A stretch of 64,000 bases of DNA, taken from assembly GCA_014529385.2 (NCBI GenBank), contig CM043944.1, positions 172,486,740 through 172,550,739 on the forward strand. Reading direction: 5' to 3'. The stretch is from Adiantum capillus-veneris (taxonomy: Eukaryota; Streptophyta; Polypodiopsida; Polypodiales; Pteridaceae). Position 1 is the first letter of the stretch; each line of letters starts with the position of its first letter. The notes under the pieces were generated by a model. It searched no databases and was not told where the DNA came from. It saw only the letters and a list, made by a program, of their open reading frames with translations. The position numbers and the translations under genes were made by a program. Of the stretch, positions 21,945 to 34,389 are shown piece after piece.

Positions 21945-23456
21945 CGTGGCCCCCGAGGATGCCCACACTACAACTATACATGTTTTGATCCATAAGAGAA
22001 ATTTCTTGAAGAACATAAAAATTTCAAACGTTTCCTTAAGCGGATATGCCTATGCTTGGAGGCATTGTCAATAAGAGTAAATAACAAATGATTACCAAAA
22101 GATGCCGTATGCATTGGACCGCAAATGTCACTATCGACAAGCTACAATATGTGAGTAGCTTGTACAAAAAATCCTTTGAAAAGTTATAACATTGCATTCT
22201 TCTAAAAATACATCCTTCACAAGCAAGTTCCAATGGTACCTCAAGAGGGGGCAACAAAGCAACCATATCAGATTTCTACCAACACGGCAAACTAGCAAAA
22301 TTTAGACGGTCAAAATGTGCATCCCAAAGTTTTGCATCTAAAATAGCCTTTGAATTAAAAATCTCATTTGCTAACTCTTCCACATATTTTTTGTAAGCAT
22401 GGACCTTATGCAACCTATGAAATAAAGTGCCACATGCCACAATAGCATCACTAAAATTGAGATCATGCACATCACATCTATCATCCACAAATTTCATCAT
22501 AAGACCAAGTTTTACAAGTGCAGATACAAACAAAAGGTTTTTCTTGAGCCCACTTAAGTACAAAGCATCCAAAAAAGTGAGAAAGAGTTTCCACAAGATG
22601 TAATAAGCACAATCTTCCCAATTTCATGAAGTAAATAAGAGGCATTACTGGAACATATGACACTATTCCCGTAAGGAACAAGCAAAGTAATGTGCAAATG
22701 TGCTAGCTTGCAACCTATCAAAGTACCACACGTGATCCAAAAATTTGGCATTACATACATCATGAATAGCTGGCTTGTTTTAACACTGCACACTAAAACC
22801 CACTCTAGATCCTACACAACGTTTGCCGAATCTACATTGGAATTAGTATCTACAATGGTCTCACTTGCTTCTTTCTTGCTATTCACAGAAGCATTAGTTA
22901 TGGGGCAAGGCTTGCTACTTGCAAAAGAATTATACCTGGCAAAGGCGACATTCTTATTTTGTTGTGCAAACACAAATGCCTAATCTAAGCACACTTCTAA
23001 GTGGTAATTAACTGCTCATTGGGATCTTTAATCCTCGTAAGAAATATATCCATGTCATCCTCCTAGTGCATTATCTTGGACTCTAGCTCCTTACGCACGT
23101 ACACAACATTTGCCAAATTTATACCGAGATTCACAGAGGGTAGCATATCCCATGCATGTTATGCTATTCATGTTGAGAAAATGTGTGGAGTAATGGAACA
23201 TGTAACAAAAGTTGCAATCAATTCATGACCTTTCTCATCATCCCAACATGCCTCTGTAGAATGGACAAAACAACTCTAATAGAAAAACTACTAGAACTTG
23301 CACCATCATCCACAAAACCTATATCCATAGTGGTTGACCTCTTACATCACAACCCTGCACAATGTTCCAAATGCCCTTTGCAACAAGGACATAGTTGTCC
23401 TCATCTAGTTTATTCTCACCAGATAGCATGCAAAAGACACCATTGTTGTTATCCAT
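21660..23456 (-). pseudogene. Gag-protease-integrase remnant of C2
   Basis: A start codon at 23456 opens 'MDNNNGVFCMLSGENKL', matching C1 gag. 'VAKGIWNIVQG' follows after a deletion. Protease is marked by 'HVWYFD' near 22740. The pre-integrase frame is 22596-22276 and part of the HHCC region is 22266-22036. Integrase core residues before 21780 are broken by a poly-C/(CA)n tract; 'FKSQALPHAFWLEAIM' (21774) and 'ALNRCLTKA' are the segment after the catalytic Glu. Multiple stops and shifts. Confidence 0.8.
21881..21943. repeat. (C)30 followed by (AC)16 in C2 integrase
   Basis: 30 consecutive C at 21881-21910 followed directly by AC repeats to 21943. It interrupts the integrase frame. A run this long is prone to assembly and polymerase error. 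Confidence 0.97.
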
Positions 23457-23789
23457 GGTCGATGATTGAACTTGATGCAAGAACTACCTATCTCAAAGAA
23501 AAAAATGCACAAAAATCAATATGTGCTATATAGCACAACCCACAAGAGACTACAGTGTCTGAGTTGCATAAATATTTTCAAAAACCTACACAAAAGGATA
23601 GATTTTTCTACACAATACTGTCAATAATGAAAAAACAAAGTCAGTGAGCCCAAATCATAATTTTGACAGGCCTAAAATCAAGGATCTCACATGAAGGTTA
23701 TTTTGCCCTATGACTACTCAGTAAAAATCACCTTAATGAGACCATGTGGGTCAAAGGGTTGTTGGCAGGCTTGCCCTGGATGTCAAAGC

Positions 23790-23806
23790 TCACTCTGATA
23801 CCAATT
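23790..23806 (-). promoter_or_regulatory. Primer binding site of C2
   Basis: The minus strand reads 'TTGGTATCAGAGTGAG', the standard copia site for initiator tRNA-Met with one change, immediately inside the LTR at 23808. Confidence 0.88.
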
Positions 23807-23807
23807 A

Positions 23808-23893
23808 TGTTAGGAAATAGGACGTAGCTAAATAGATAATTGAGTGACTTACTTAATGGAGAGAGAGAAGTTTTCACATACGAGAGATTATAG

Positions 23894-23965
<72 letters not shown>

Positions 23966-24526
23966 ACGCGATATACGTGGTTCACCCAATGTGGGCTATG
24001 TCTACGAGAAAGCAGCCACTCAATGGCTTTAGTACTTCAAAACAAGAAGTAGGTTACAAAGGGATTATACCCTTAATAGAGCTCTCACCTTGTTGCATCA
24101 ACTTCACACTATGAAATGTGTGTAGAAATGACCTCCTTTTATAGGCCAAAAGGGCTGCCCTCTCTCATGAGAGGTAGCCATGTGTAGCTTCCCTTGTGTA
24201 GATAAGTCCAAATCAGACCCTTCAATCTACCCATGTGTGGCTGCCCTTGAGAAGACAAGTCCGCTTTTGAATTTGGCCACCGGCCATTGACTTCCGACCA
24301 TCGGCCACCGGCCATTGACTACCGTCCATCGACCAACCGGCCAAACGATCGGTCGTTTTTTGACCACTTTCTGGCCGCCATCCGGCCATAATATTCCGAC
24401 AAAAAGGAATATTCCGATGAGTGATTTTCTTAACGCACAATGGCTTCTCCTCATACTGGAGGCCTTACAAATGTGCGTTTTTAACACAAAAAATTACAAG
24501 CGGTAAATCAAGCTCCATAGTTAACA
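23808..24526 (-). repeat. 5' LTR of C2
   Basis: Inner end 'tgttaggaaa' at 23808 beside the PBS; outer end 'agttaaca' at 24526 gives matching TGTTA/TAACA ends (719 bp). It contains a long (AG)n tract and, near 24278-24350, a short local duplication of 'ggccaccggccattgact'. The outer end is inferred from the inverted terminal bases, since the partner LTR is missing. Confidence 0.65.
23897..23964. repeat. (AG)34 microsatellite in the C2 LTR
   Basis: Uninterrupted AG dinucleotides, about 34 units. The apparent open frames of alternating Arg-Glu or Ser-Leu across it are artefacts of the repeat. Confidence 0.97.
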
Positions 24527-25911
24527 AATTGTTGGAAATACAGTTGCCGATGTGCACAGAAAGATGGAGAAGATGAAGAATAAGCTCAAGCGCCCACAAC
24601 ACTATGAGTATTATTGTGTGACAATATGAATACTTTCTCTAGAATGATGTCTTTATTGATCGATGTCCCTCTTGATTGATGTTTTCATACCACTGATGCA
24701 TATCACAATTTTGACTGACAGCACTTTTGTTACTTTGAGATAAAGGCATGTACATATGGTATTGTGATGCCATTTGATGGCATATTTGATGCATTTAAGC
24801 ATCATTGTGCTTTCTTAAAAACCTCTCATCTGTTTTTTAAGGCCAATTCTCATTTAGGTGGGAGTTCTCATAATTGTACTTGAGTTGTTCCTTCATTGTC
24901 ATCTATTCGAGCGCATTGTGTTGATGTTGGGGTAAAATCCGGGTGCCTTACCCCAGACCGAACACAACGTCCAACTGCCCACTTACTTTTCCCCTTATTC
25001 TTTGTACATGTACAATAATAAGGAGCTCTCTTAGTCTTCGATTTGAGAGGTAGATTCACCCCACTCCCATGTCGCCTCTTCTCTTCCTCTTCCCGAACAC
25101 AATCTTTGCACACACTCACTGTCCATCAACTTGTATCAGAGCGCAGGTGCAATGATGGCTCCCCGACCCCATTCCCCCTCCCCTCGTGCATGAGACAATT
25201 GTGGCAAGATAGCTTGGAAGAGCTTGGTAAAGTAGATTTGAGAGCTGCTTAAGCGATCTTGGAAGGTCAAGGCTTTTAAAGCAACTACTTTTTATCTCAA
25301 CCTTTGGATTTCACCATGCACATTCCATAAGCAAGGTCACCTTAGAGATTTGGAGTGCAACACTGGAGTGTAACCAAGCAAGGACCTGAAAAGTTTTTCA
25401 CAATAGAGCACCTATAAAAATAGCACATGGGCAGCAGTGAACGAGTGAGATTTGGGTGGTTTTTTAAGAAAATTAAGGCTCGATACACACCTTCGCCTTC
25501 CCTACTCATCATTTTTGGGGGTGAGAAACCATGTGTTATAGATTGAGGTGTTGTTATTTTAATAAAGTGAGATCTCTTTCAACTCGTTTGATTACCTTAT
25601 TGGTTCAACGTTTCTGCCCCACTCAGCTGTCAGCAATTCAACACCCACCCATCCTTGGGCAGGGGGTTGTGATTGTCTAAAACATTGTTTGTGGTCACTT
25701 TTTTGCAACCAATAATTTTTTTCTTGCTTTTCACATTTGCATGCCCAAGGGTGGGCATGCGATGTGTAAGAAACCTAACACAACTACAAAAGAGTAGCGT
25801 TTTTAATTCTTTGAAAATCAACACAAAAGGGAGCATCAAACTTGAGCGCAAGTTCATTGTGTGCTTGAGGGAAGCAAGTAGAGGTCATGAGCACCTTTGG
25901 GAGCATTGGCA

Positions 25912-25921
<10 letters not shown>

Positions 25922-25996
<75 letters not shown>
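25922..25996. repeat. (CT)25 then (CA)12 microsatellite
   Basis: CT dinucleotides at 25922-25972 pass directly into CA dinucleotides to 25996, inside the small LTR element. Confidence 0.97.
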
Positions 25997-25997
<1 letters not shown>

Positions 25998-26023
25998 CAA
26001 TCAAGAAGCCTGGAGTCATTCAA

Positions 26024-26205
26024 AGTGTGTCTATATCACACACAAGATCCACAAAGGGGCTTGGCATAGAAAAGGGTGTGTAGCCTTGAGAGAGTGTGTA
26101 TCACACACACACACACACACACTCATACAAAGGGGCTTGGCATAGAAGAGGGTGTGTAGCCTTGAGAGTGTGTCTATCACACACACACACACACACACAC
26201 CATTC
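26024..26205. repeat. Tandem repeat of about 75-85 bp containing (CA)n
   Basis: 'acaaaggggcttggcata' and 'gggtgtgtagccttgagag' are repeated in order at 26051 and 26126, each followed by a stretch of CA units. Two full units and a partial third lie inside the small LTR element. Confidence 0.85.
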
Positions 26206-26739
26206 AAGAGGGAGATAAAAAAGCAGGGATTGTGCTTTTGACGCACACCACACACAACACTTGGATTTAAGTGGGAGATCATTGGGTAAAGGCGGTGTGC
26301 CTTACCTAGGGTCGGACGCAGTGTCTAGCCATCCACTTAGTTTCCTTTTATTCTTTGTATGTATACGAGAATAAAGAGCTCTCTCACTCTTCTACTTGAG
26401 AGGTATCTCCATCCCGCTTGTATTTCGTCTCTCCTCTTCCCCTCCCCACATTCACACACACACGCAGCCCTGCTCTCTTGTTTTTTTTATCTCTTGTATT
26501 TGTATGACTCTTGTGATCACTACCTTTGTACATTTGTCTAGCCATTTATTAGCGTTTCTAGTCGGTTTAGTATAGGCAATTGGATGAATTTGGTCTTTAT
26601 ATATTTTCAAGCTTTTTGTGGGCCATAGTGAGGTTTTTCAAAGTCAAGCACAACTAGATATCCCCTTGTGTAGCCTTGCCATATGTTATGTATAGTGTGG
26701 GAATACATGTGTTCCATTAATTCTAACATTTCTACACTA

Positions 26740-27720
26740 CACACCGCATTAGGAGAAATCTTATGACTACTTCTATTGATTCCCAAAATGGAGTTGCTAA
26801 GAGGATGAAGTATACAATTCAAGGGAAAAAAATTCATTATGCTTCAAACGGATTTTGAGCTGAAGCAATGAAAACCATGACTCATGTGGTTAACAAATTT
26901 CGTATGAAGGCACTTGATGGTGTTGTTCTAAAAGAAGCTTGGAGTGCACATAAACCTCCGTATGATCATGTGAGAATCCTTGGTTGTGAATCCTTTGTGT
27001 ATGTGCCAAATAAGATGAGAATGAAGCTTGGACCAAGTTTATAAAAGCATGTTATTGTTAGCTATGCAAAAGAGGTGAGATTGGATATTGGATATTGTTT
27101 ATGGCATCTTGTGTCTCATAAGATAGGCCATAGTAGTGCTATCATATTCGATGAGAAGAAAATGCATAAAATGCCTCCCAAAGAGGGTGAGATATGAGGA
27201 AGGTTACTTTTAGGATGTTATGCCACTTGTTCATGAGTAAAGAAAACAAGCTATCCATGCGCCACAATGTGAAAAAAGTGCACAGAGTGATGCTCTTATT
27301 AGCTCCAACCAAGCACAAAGTAGTGAAAGTTCATTGAGTAGTTTGGAAATACCAATGAGGTATCCGATTCCTCATGTGGTGCATTGAGAAGGTCAATGTT
27401 AGTTTCTAGGACACCTGAACAATTTGTGCGAAGCCAAGCGTATACATTATGTCAGGAGATTGTGGAATGAAAAGCTTAAGCAGAAGAGTGTTGTGAATTT
27501 AAAGATATATTCTATTTAGAAGAATCAAACTTGGGACTTAGTACCCTTGACAAAAGAGAAGGATGCTTTGTTATGTGAATGGGTCTACAAGTTAAAGATC
27601 ACACCCATTTCAAGTACAAGGCTAGATTGGTTACTAAAGGTTTGAAGCTAAAGCAAATAATAGATTTTGGCAAGGTATTTAACATTTTTCAAAATGACTA
27701 CTCTTAGTTCTTGCTTTGCT
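26740..27720 (+). pseudogene. Copia fragment C3: integrase C-terminal part and RT start
   Basis: Around 26780, 'PQNGVAKRMKYTIQ' is the integrase segment with the catalytic Glu position (Glu lost, Lys in its place). 'GF.AEAMKTMTHVVNK', 'AWSAHKPPYDHVRILGCESF' and 'GPSL.KHVIVSYAKE' follow the usual copia order. After a worn linker, 'NQTWDLVPLTKEKDAL' and 'CEWVYKLKI' at 27520-27600 begin RT, and homology fades by 27720. There are many stops. The residue style is that of a different copia family from C1/C2. Confidence 0.8.
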
Positions 27721-30390
27721 ATTGCCATAGCTTTGGTAAAACAATCCATCACTGCATCCCCTTGCTCCATGAAGGTGATAAGAAACTATATATGTGACAT
27801 GAATAATAAAAAAATCTACAAAATTTGTCAATAGAATAATGCTATAACATGCACACAATACTTACTTTGCAAAATGGACCATTGGAGAGTGCCACAGGAC
27901 CTACTGCAAGAGCTACAAGATTTACCATAAATTCTCTATGAAAGATAATAATGCAAAAAAATAGTGTGAACTTTATACTTAGGTCTTGGGTTCCATAGCA
28001 CACTTGACCAAAAATAATAAGAGAGGTACAATCTAGAGGTTGTCGAACACCCCAATGTATGATCATGGCTCAATGTTTACAATAAAACTTGGGAGTAATA
28101 ATCATTCACAATTCAATCAAGTCTCATATTACAATGGAAAATGATATTAACTTTGAGCTCAATCTTTAATTCTATTGTGAGCACTAGAGACTGCTCACAC
28201 CCAATTTAATAAGAACTCCAATCTGACTCAAAAATAACTATATTTTTATCCACATTTATCGCTTAAATCAATCTATAAAAATCTCAATTATTTGATAATC
28301 TTGCTTACTTGTGTTATCATGGTCAACCAATACAAAGTAATATAGATTGGACAATGGAGATATTATACACACAGACCATCTGTCATTTACTTCTTCTCTC
28401 TCTCTCTCATGCCTAATATATAAAACAAAATCATGTGCAAATCAAGTGTAAACATTGATAAAGGAGTGTTGCCAGCTTAAACACTCTAGTCAAGGTAAGG
28501 TAATTGCTAGCAAACATTTTTATGCAAGCAACCCAATTAAAATTTACTTAATTTTTTTTTATCAACATTGTGAATTCTCCCTCTCCCTCTCTCTCTAGAT
28601 TTCTCTTTCAAACAACTAACAGTACGGTTGAACCAAAAAGTGAATGCTTGTTAAAGAGACAAAACTCTTGCAATAATCCACCTTCAGTACTTGAGGCATA
28701 ATAAAAAAAGATCACAACAATAGGTGATACATTGCATCAAAGTATCCAAGGAAAGCAGCTTGGTTAATCCTATGTAATTGGTCAAATGTAGCTTGATTAA
28801 TCTAAGGAAATTGTTTAAGTTTCCAAAGCACAAGTAGACAAAATTTGGAATATGTAGACAACTCTATGTGTCATTCCTTGAATGGGATTGATGTCAAAAA
28901 GCATTATAAACCTTTGATTTATGTCAATCTTGGAATATACTTTTACTATTTGAGATATAACATATTCAAGCCTTGATTGTGATTGTTGGGATGCATCCAT
29001 TGGAGTTATGCTTTGAAAAACTAACTCGTGATTCTTCTTCTTGATGACAAAATCTTCAGCTTGTGATGCTTGAGTAACTTACTTGACCTTGACAACTAGG
29101 GTTAAAATAAGAAATACATCTTTTCAACTTTGTTGGTCTCTATCTCTCTTTTACTTTTGTCTCATGAATAAAAGTTAGAAGGTTGAAATGTGAATATTCC
29201 CTTTAGCTTTGTGTCAAGAAGGATGGAGATTTAGAAGGTTATAAATATTTTGGCATAGTGTTCCTTCACTTTTGCCTAGAATAAACCACCTAGATGCCAA
29301 TGGCCACACATCTAAAGGAAAGAAGGATGTGCATGACATCCAAGGCAAGGTCAAGAAGAATGATAATTAGGAGGTTGATGTTGTCACATACCTTACAAAA
29401 TCAATCTCATTGACAATGAACATGAGTCCTGTCACAATGAGCATGCTAAAATCTCATTGACAGTGAACATGAGTCCCAATAAAATGAGTATGTTACAAAA
29501 TAGTGTAAAATGTTGCTTTGCTTGTTTACTCAAAATTCAAAACTCGTTCTAAATTAAGATGCAAATTCCTCTTTGAAAGCTTTTCTTTTGCCGCCCTTTC
29601 GAAGTCATTATCACCATGTTTTCATGCTATTTGATTTTTACTGTTTACTTTAGGATGTGAGCATCTTTGTGCGAGTCTCTAAAAATGTGTGATTTGCTAG
29701 TATAGACAATGTAGAGGGGGACTTATAAAAATGGATATCAAGTGCATTCAAGGAATAGTAGAAAAACATTTATTATAGAGTTTGCAGTAGAGAAATAATA
29801 TTTCACAAAAGAACTTTATATTGTCCAAAATATATCGAGAAAGCTACCTTTTGTAGCTTTGATATTGAAAATTCTCTTCAATTTTTCTAATCTTAAAATT
29901 GATCTCAATGAGCTCACAAGTCACACTCATGCTTGCTATCACGTCCCTTAGTAACACGATAAAAGTTTTTTTTGTATATATAGTGGTTTGTTGATATACT
30001 AGGCTTTGGAATACAACCACTTTTGTTTCTAACTTTAGAAGGCTAATCATGATGAGTCAGCAATTGCTCGTGCTCTCCTCATGCTTGTTGAAAAAGCAAA
30101 GGTGTTTTAATTTCAAGTGAGAATAAAGTGAAAGCCCTGCATGCATGCTCTAATCTCTTAAAGATAGAACTAATGACAATATTATGGTTTTTTTATGGTT
30201 TGCTAATTGAAACATGATGCTATTCAATTTTCACAATTTGGTTTCTCCACCAATAACACACACTTTCTTGAAACGCATTGAAATTTTAGAGCTTTAGCTA
30301 AGCCAAAAGGCTAAGCAACACTAAGCCTCTTGGGCGGGCCAAAAAAGTAGACTATTGTGATGTTTTAGCAAGACATGAACAATAAGACAA
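27721..30390. other. AT-rich stretch without recognised genes
   Basis: Open frames are short and show no familiar motifs. Short CT runs occur near 28390 and 28580. A local tandem duplication of about 50 bp ('aatctcattgacaatgaacatgagtc') lies at 29397-29494. I saw no tRNA-like cloverleaf, LTR or coding homology. Confidence 0.5.
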
Positions 30391-30585
30391 TAACCTTCCC
30401 AATCTCACTAGAAAAGGTCTAGAAAACTTTTAAGAAGTTCCTATTTCAAACTCAAATGCGTGTTCGTCTGGTTCTTGATGATTCCAAAGAGAAAAATACA
30501 CATTGACCTCTAGTGTGTGCGTGCACACACATGTATCTATATGTATGCCTTCATATATGCATGTATATGTGTGTGAGTGTGCATT

Positions 30586-30671
30586 TCTCTCTCTCTCTAT
30601 ATGTCTCTCTGCCCCTCTCTCTCTAGGATAGTTTCCTACGACGTTAAATTCCTCTTCTTCTTCTTCTTCTG

Positions 30672-30717
<46 letters not shown>

Positions 30718-30866
30718 TGTGTGTGTGTGTGTGCACATGTACATGTGCACGCATGCGTGCTAGATTTAATAACCCATTCCTCTCTAGACTACAAGATGTT
30801 GAATTTAATTTGACCTGTCGGAAATATCACATTTGGTATCTTAGGACTGTTTCTACGATGTAAAAA

Positions 30867-30900
<34 letters not shown>
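30586..30900. repeat. Microsatellite cluster: CT, TTC, CT/GT and CT tracts
   Basis: Several simple repeats occur close together: short CT runs from 30586, TTC repeats near 30652-30668, (CT)18 at 30677-30713 joined to (GT)n to 30733, and (CT)15 at 30871-30900. The alternating 'gcacatgtacatgtgcacgcatgcgtgc'-type stretch after the GT run is purine-pyrimidine alternating DNA. Confidence 0.93.
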
Positions 30901-30902
<2 letters not shown>

Positions 30903-30904
30903 GT

Positions 30905-33300
30905 AGCCCAAGATTAGAAAAGATTAATAAGAGGGTTCCAAACATTTACCACATCTTTTCCCAAAGGAACTTTATCTCTTCTTTGCACATACTAGCCTTT
31001 ATAAGTTTTTAAATCTTCTAATGTCGCAAGAGGGTTTCCAAAAGCCAATTGGTCGATAGCAACATTCTTCTCTTTTCAAGCTTCCTCATTCCACCTTTTT
31101 TGTACCTACCTATACGTTACATATAAAGGACTTTGCAAAGAATCTATTCACATTCCAAGCAAATGGCATCATTCGAGCTTGTCCCCCCTTCCTCATGTAA
31201 GTGCTCTTTCCTCAAGGTGGATTCATGTAGATACGAGCTTTCATGTTAGTGCTCCTCTCCTCAAGATGGATCCATATAGATAGAACTTGGTAGCTAGAGT
31301 AATGTCTCTTTCTTTGTGATCTTATTTCGATACATTAGTCAACATTACATTTAAAACATACAATTCCTTCTAACATGCCAAAAATCATACTCCTATTGAG
31401 TAAAATTTCTTTTCAACAGTGGTATACTTGCTAAATTGAGTACACATTTGTAGATGGACACATAACATAGAGATTAATATTTTTACGATTATAAGTTAAA
31501 CAGCTCTTGAAAGGAGAATGAAGCATAATATTTCATATCATTACGTAAATGCATGTACTTTGAGCCCTAGGAACTCCAAATTTGATGTAGTCATCCCTTG
31601 AATCAAGAAAACTACTCCTACATGGTGTCCAATGTAGGTTACTATGTTTTCTCTAAGTATAGTATCATGATTATTTTTTACTTCGCGCAACCCTAGTCAA
31701 CTTAGTCCAAGCTCATTGAACCACAAGACCTACTAATAAATTGGCAAGCTAGAGTATTTGATATCGCAATGGGAACAAATGCTTGATCTTCCTAGTATGG
31801 TTCAATCATCATGAGCAAGGCTATTGCCTTTACATTTTCCTTTTGTGGGGGTGTTTCTACTTCTAAGTTAACTCTTTCATATCTATTGAAGCATATGGTG
31901 ATTTTGGTCGTATGAAAAATGTGGCCTTACTTTATACATAAATAGAGGCATTAATTTGCAAGAAACTATTTCTATATAGATCCATTACAAAATAAGCTAT
32001 CATACAAATAAAAAACTGGGATAATTTCACCCTTAAGTGAATGGGGAGAGAGAGAGAGAGAGAGAGAGAGCTCTTCAATGACAACACACATGACCCATGT
32101 AACTAAAACTAAGCACAAATTATGCCCTTACTATGGCTTGTAATGACCTTTGAAAAGTCATTGCAAAATTGGTCACAGTAGGCTAGGTTAGCTTAGCGTC
32201 TCAAAATGTCCACATAAAGCGGCCAGTTTGGGACGGCTTGATGTGGAGATTAAAGAGTGCCAAAAAGACCATAGACCGCTGGAAAGTAGTAGCTCTCAGC
32301 CTCTTGCTAATGTTTGTGCACCCAGAGGATCACCTGAATCATGCAATGGGCAATTTTCTACAGTTTCAAAACCTCTTTTGAATGCTAATGAGGCTTAAGC
32401 AGCCATGCTTAGCACCTTCTGTACATCAGCTGCGTCTTTGATCAACCTCAAGGTGAGACCTCATGCGCGCGAGCGCGAATGCCCACGCACTTACGCACAC
32501 ACGCACCCACCCACATGCCGTTTTCTCTGGTTATGCAAGGTAAAAGTTCTTTTCTCCCTTTATTCTTTTCGGTGAGAAGGCTTCAACTATCTTAGGTGCA
32601 TGATTTCTGCTCTTTAATTCCATGGTCGCATGCTAGCATTTGTGCAATTGTTCTGTTCGTACTTATTCTCAATTGTCGCCGGTAGAATTGGGTGACTATG
32701 TACGACGAGCAGATTGTGCGGAAACATCTAGATCATCACGTGCAAAATGCCATTCGTTCTAGGGGATGATCATGCAAAATTCACATTTGTCAGCATGCAG
32801 TTGTGGTTATGCACACATAATCTTATATTTCTCTGAGCTTTTGGCAGTAAATGAGATTTTGTAGCTAGGTGGGGCATAATTCCAACCGTCATTACGATTG
32901 TTCTGACACAAATGACTTCTTTTTGCTGCTTACGAGCACAGACAACTGTGACAGAACAAAATTAGTTGAGAACTCCTTCAGTAAACAGACCGGAATTTCT
33001 GCGACTTGACCTTACATGGTTGATTGAATTTGATTGGAGGACATTTTGGATTTTTGATGTTTTTTAGAAAGTGAAAGTGCAGAGAATGAGTTTTTGTGTG
33101 AAGGGGATTTCTCGTAGTTGGCATCACGAAAATTGCCTTGTCTCCTGTAAAATTTCATGCATCTATGCATAGGGTCGCGCCCTATACTTGCTATGTTGGT
33201 CTGCAGCCTTCTACAGACACCCACAACAGCTGCATGGCATGCTTAGAGTTGCATTGCCAAGTTCATAAGTGACACACCGTCCCATGTGAAGCACATATGC
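30905..33300. other. No recognised gene; AT-rich with a (GA)n tract
   Basis: Nothing coding is recognised. (AG)12 lies at about 32047-32070. A local duplication of 'gtgctctttcctcaaggtggattcatgtagat' type occurs at 31200-31290. A CpG/CA-rich alternating stretch lies at 32460-32515. Confidence 0.5.
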
Positions 33301-33409
33301 TGCCCACTTGACATCTTATCTTCTTGGCTTAAGCATTCTAATTTATCCTAGTGATTCTAAGCTTTAGAAAATATTGTGTAAGGTTCAGAGAGGTGCTGCA
33401 GGGTCTAGA

Positions 33410-34153
33410 TGAGTTTTGATTTGTGATCTGAAAACTCCTTCCCCTGCTAATTCTTGCGAACTTGTGTGCTTGCATGTGCTCAGCTGCTCCCAACTTGATC
33501 GCCCATATGTAAATTTTCGCTGGTGTTTTGTAGCTGCTGTCAATTTATTTCGTTACTGTTTCGTAAGCTCCTACCGTACTAATTCTCTGGGCTATACAGA
33601 CACCAAAATGCCAGCAGCCCATCAGCGTTTTTGGTCAGTTTTCAGCCTTGTCGTCATTGCCAGCAGTTCCCCCATCGCAACAGATTTCAGCCTTCAGCCC
33701 ATTAGCATCACGAGCGTTTCCAGTTTTCAGCCCATCGCTTTCCGGGGCGATAGCCGATTAGCCCACAGTATCGTCGTCGTCGTCGCAGTACCCCAGCATC
33801 TAGCACCCCTTGCGTTTCGGCTCGGCTCCTGCCTAGCTCAACGTAGGGATCATCAAGATCTTCGTGTCCTTAGCACCCAAGTACCTTCAATACCCAAAAG
33901 TACCATCAGTACCAAGTACCAAAGTACCCACAATATCAAGCACCAAGTACCCGTAGTACCCAGTCCTTAGCCTTGCAGTATCAAGCATTTACGCAGTACC
34001 CTTCAGTATCTCATCGATATCGAGCATCCGTAGCATCAAGTACCCATTAGCATCTCAGCATCTCAGTCATTGTATCAGCATTTGTGCTAGTAATAAAGCA
34101 AGTACTCTCGCAACAGAGCACGGGGGCCCTTGAGGGTGGTTGGGACCCAACAT

Positions 34154-34188
<35 letters not shown>

Positions 34189-34320
34189 GAGTTCAGTTCA
34201 GTTCTTTTTTCAAGTGAAGTTAAAAATTATCTTCTTCTTCTTCTCTCACTCATGCCTCTCTCTTCCATTGAGTTCAGTTCAGTTTCTCTTTTCAAGTGAA
34301 GTTAAGTAACCTTGTATTTG
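33410..34320. repeat. Low-complexity block rich in CAGCC/TTTCAG and AGTACC words
   Basis: 33600-33790 repeats 'tttcagcc' and 'cagcgttt' words; 33880-34040 repeats 'agtacc' and 'agcatc' words; then (CT)n at about 34155-34184 and a duplication of 'gagttcagttcagtt...caagtgaagtta' (34190-34229 and 34270-34306). The 184-codon plus frame here is made of these words and I do not regard it as a gene. The word content resembles 36950-37430, so both may be transcribed parts of one LTR family. Confidence 0.6.
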
Positions 34321-34389
34321 TGCGGAGTACTAGATTCGAGCTAAATCCTTAAACACTTCCACTGCACCTGACAATATGATGGAGAAGAG

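Larger units (their letters stand above)
21439..24526 (-). mobile_element. Decayed Ty1/copia element C2, same family as C1
   Basis: Minus strand: 5' LTR (24526-23808), initiator-Met type PBS, leader, gag, protease, pre-integrase and part of integrase, then loss of RT/RNase H and the 3' LTR. The protease-integrase part (22596-22276) follows C1 residue by residue, e.g. 'KKNLLFVSALVKLGLMMKFV' against 'KKNLLSISALARLGLVVKFV'. The leaders of C1 and C2 share 'gttgtgctatatagcac' (near 3883 and, inverted, 23524). Confidence 0.85.
24925..26475 (+). mobile_element. Small non-coding LTR element (TRIM/LARD-like)
   Basis: Two related direct copies lie 1.36 kb apart: 24925-25128 and 26281 to about 26475. 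Both have '(g)ccttacc...ccacttagt/ctt', then 'ttattctttgta.atgta', then a 'gagctctct' motif and a pyrimidine-rich end. Right after the first is 'ttgtatcagagc' (25131-25142), one base off the copia PBS; right before the second is 'aagtgggagatc', a polypurine tract like that of C4. No gag or pol is recognisable inside, so it would depend on enzymes of another element. The LTRs are diverged, so the insertion is old. Confidence 0.7.

Noticed and set aside
23844-24032. Arg-Glu and Ser-Leu repeat proteins over (AG)n tracts (also at 25.9, 30.5 and 30.7 kb)
   Set aside because: Dinucleotide tracts give open frames on both strands by composition alone.
33416-33970. 184-codon plus-strand frame as a host gene
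   Set aside because: It consists of low-complexity words (TTTCAGCC, AGTACC), has no recognisable domain, and its neighbourhood resembles LTR sequence.
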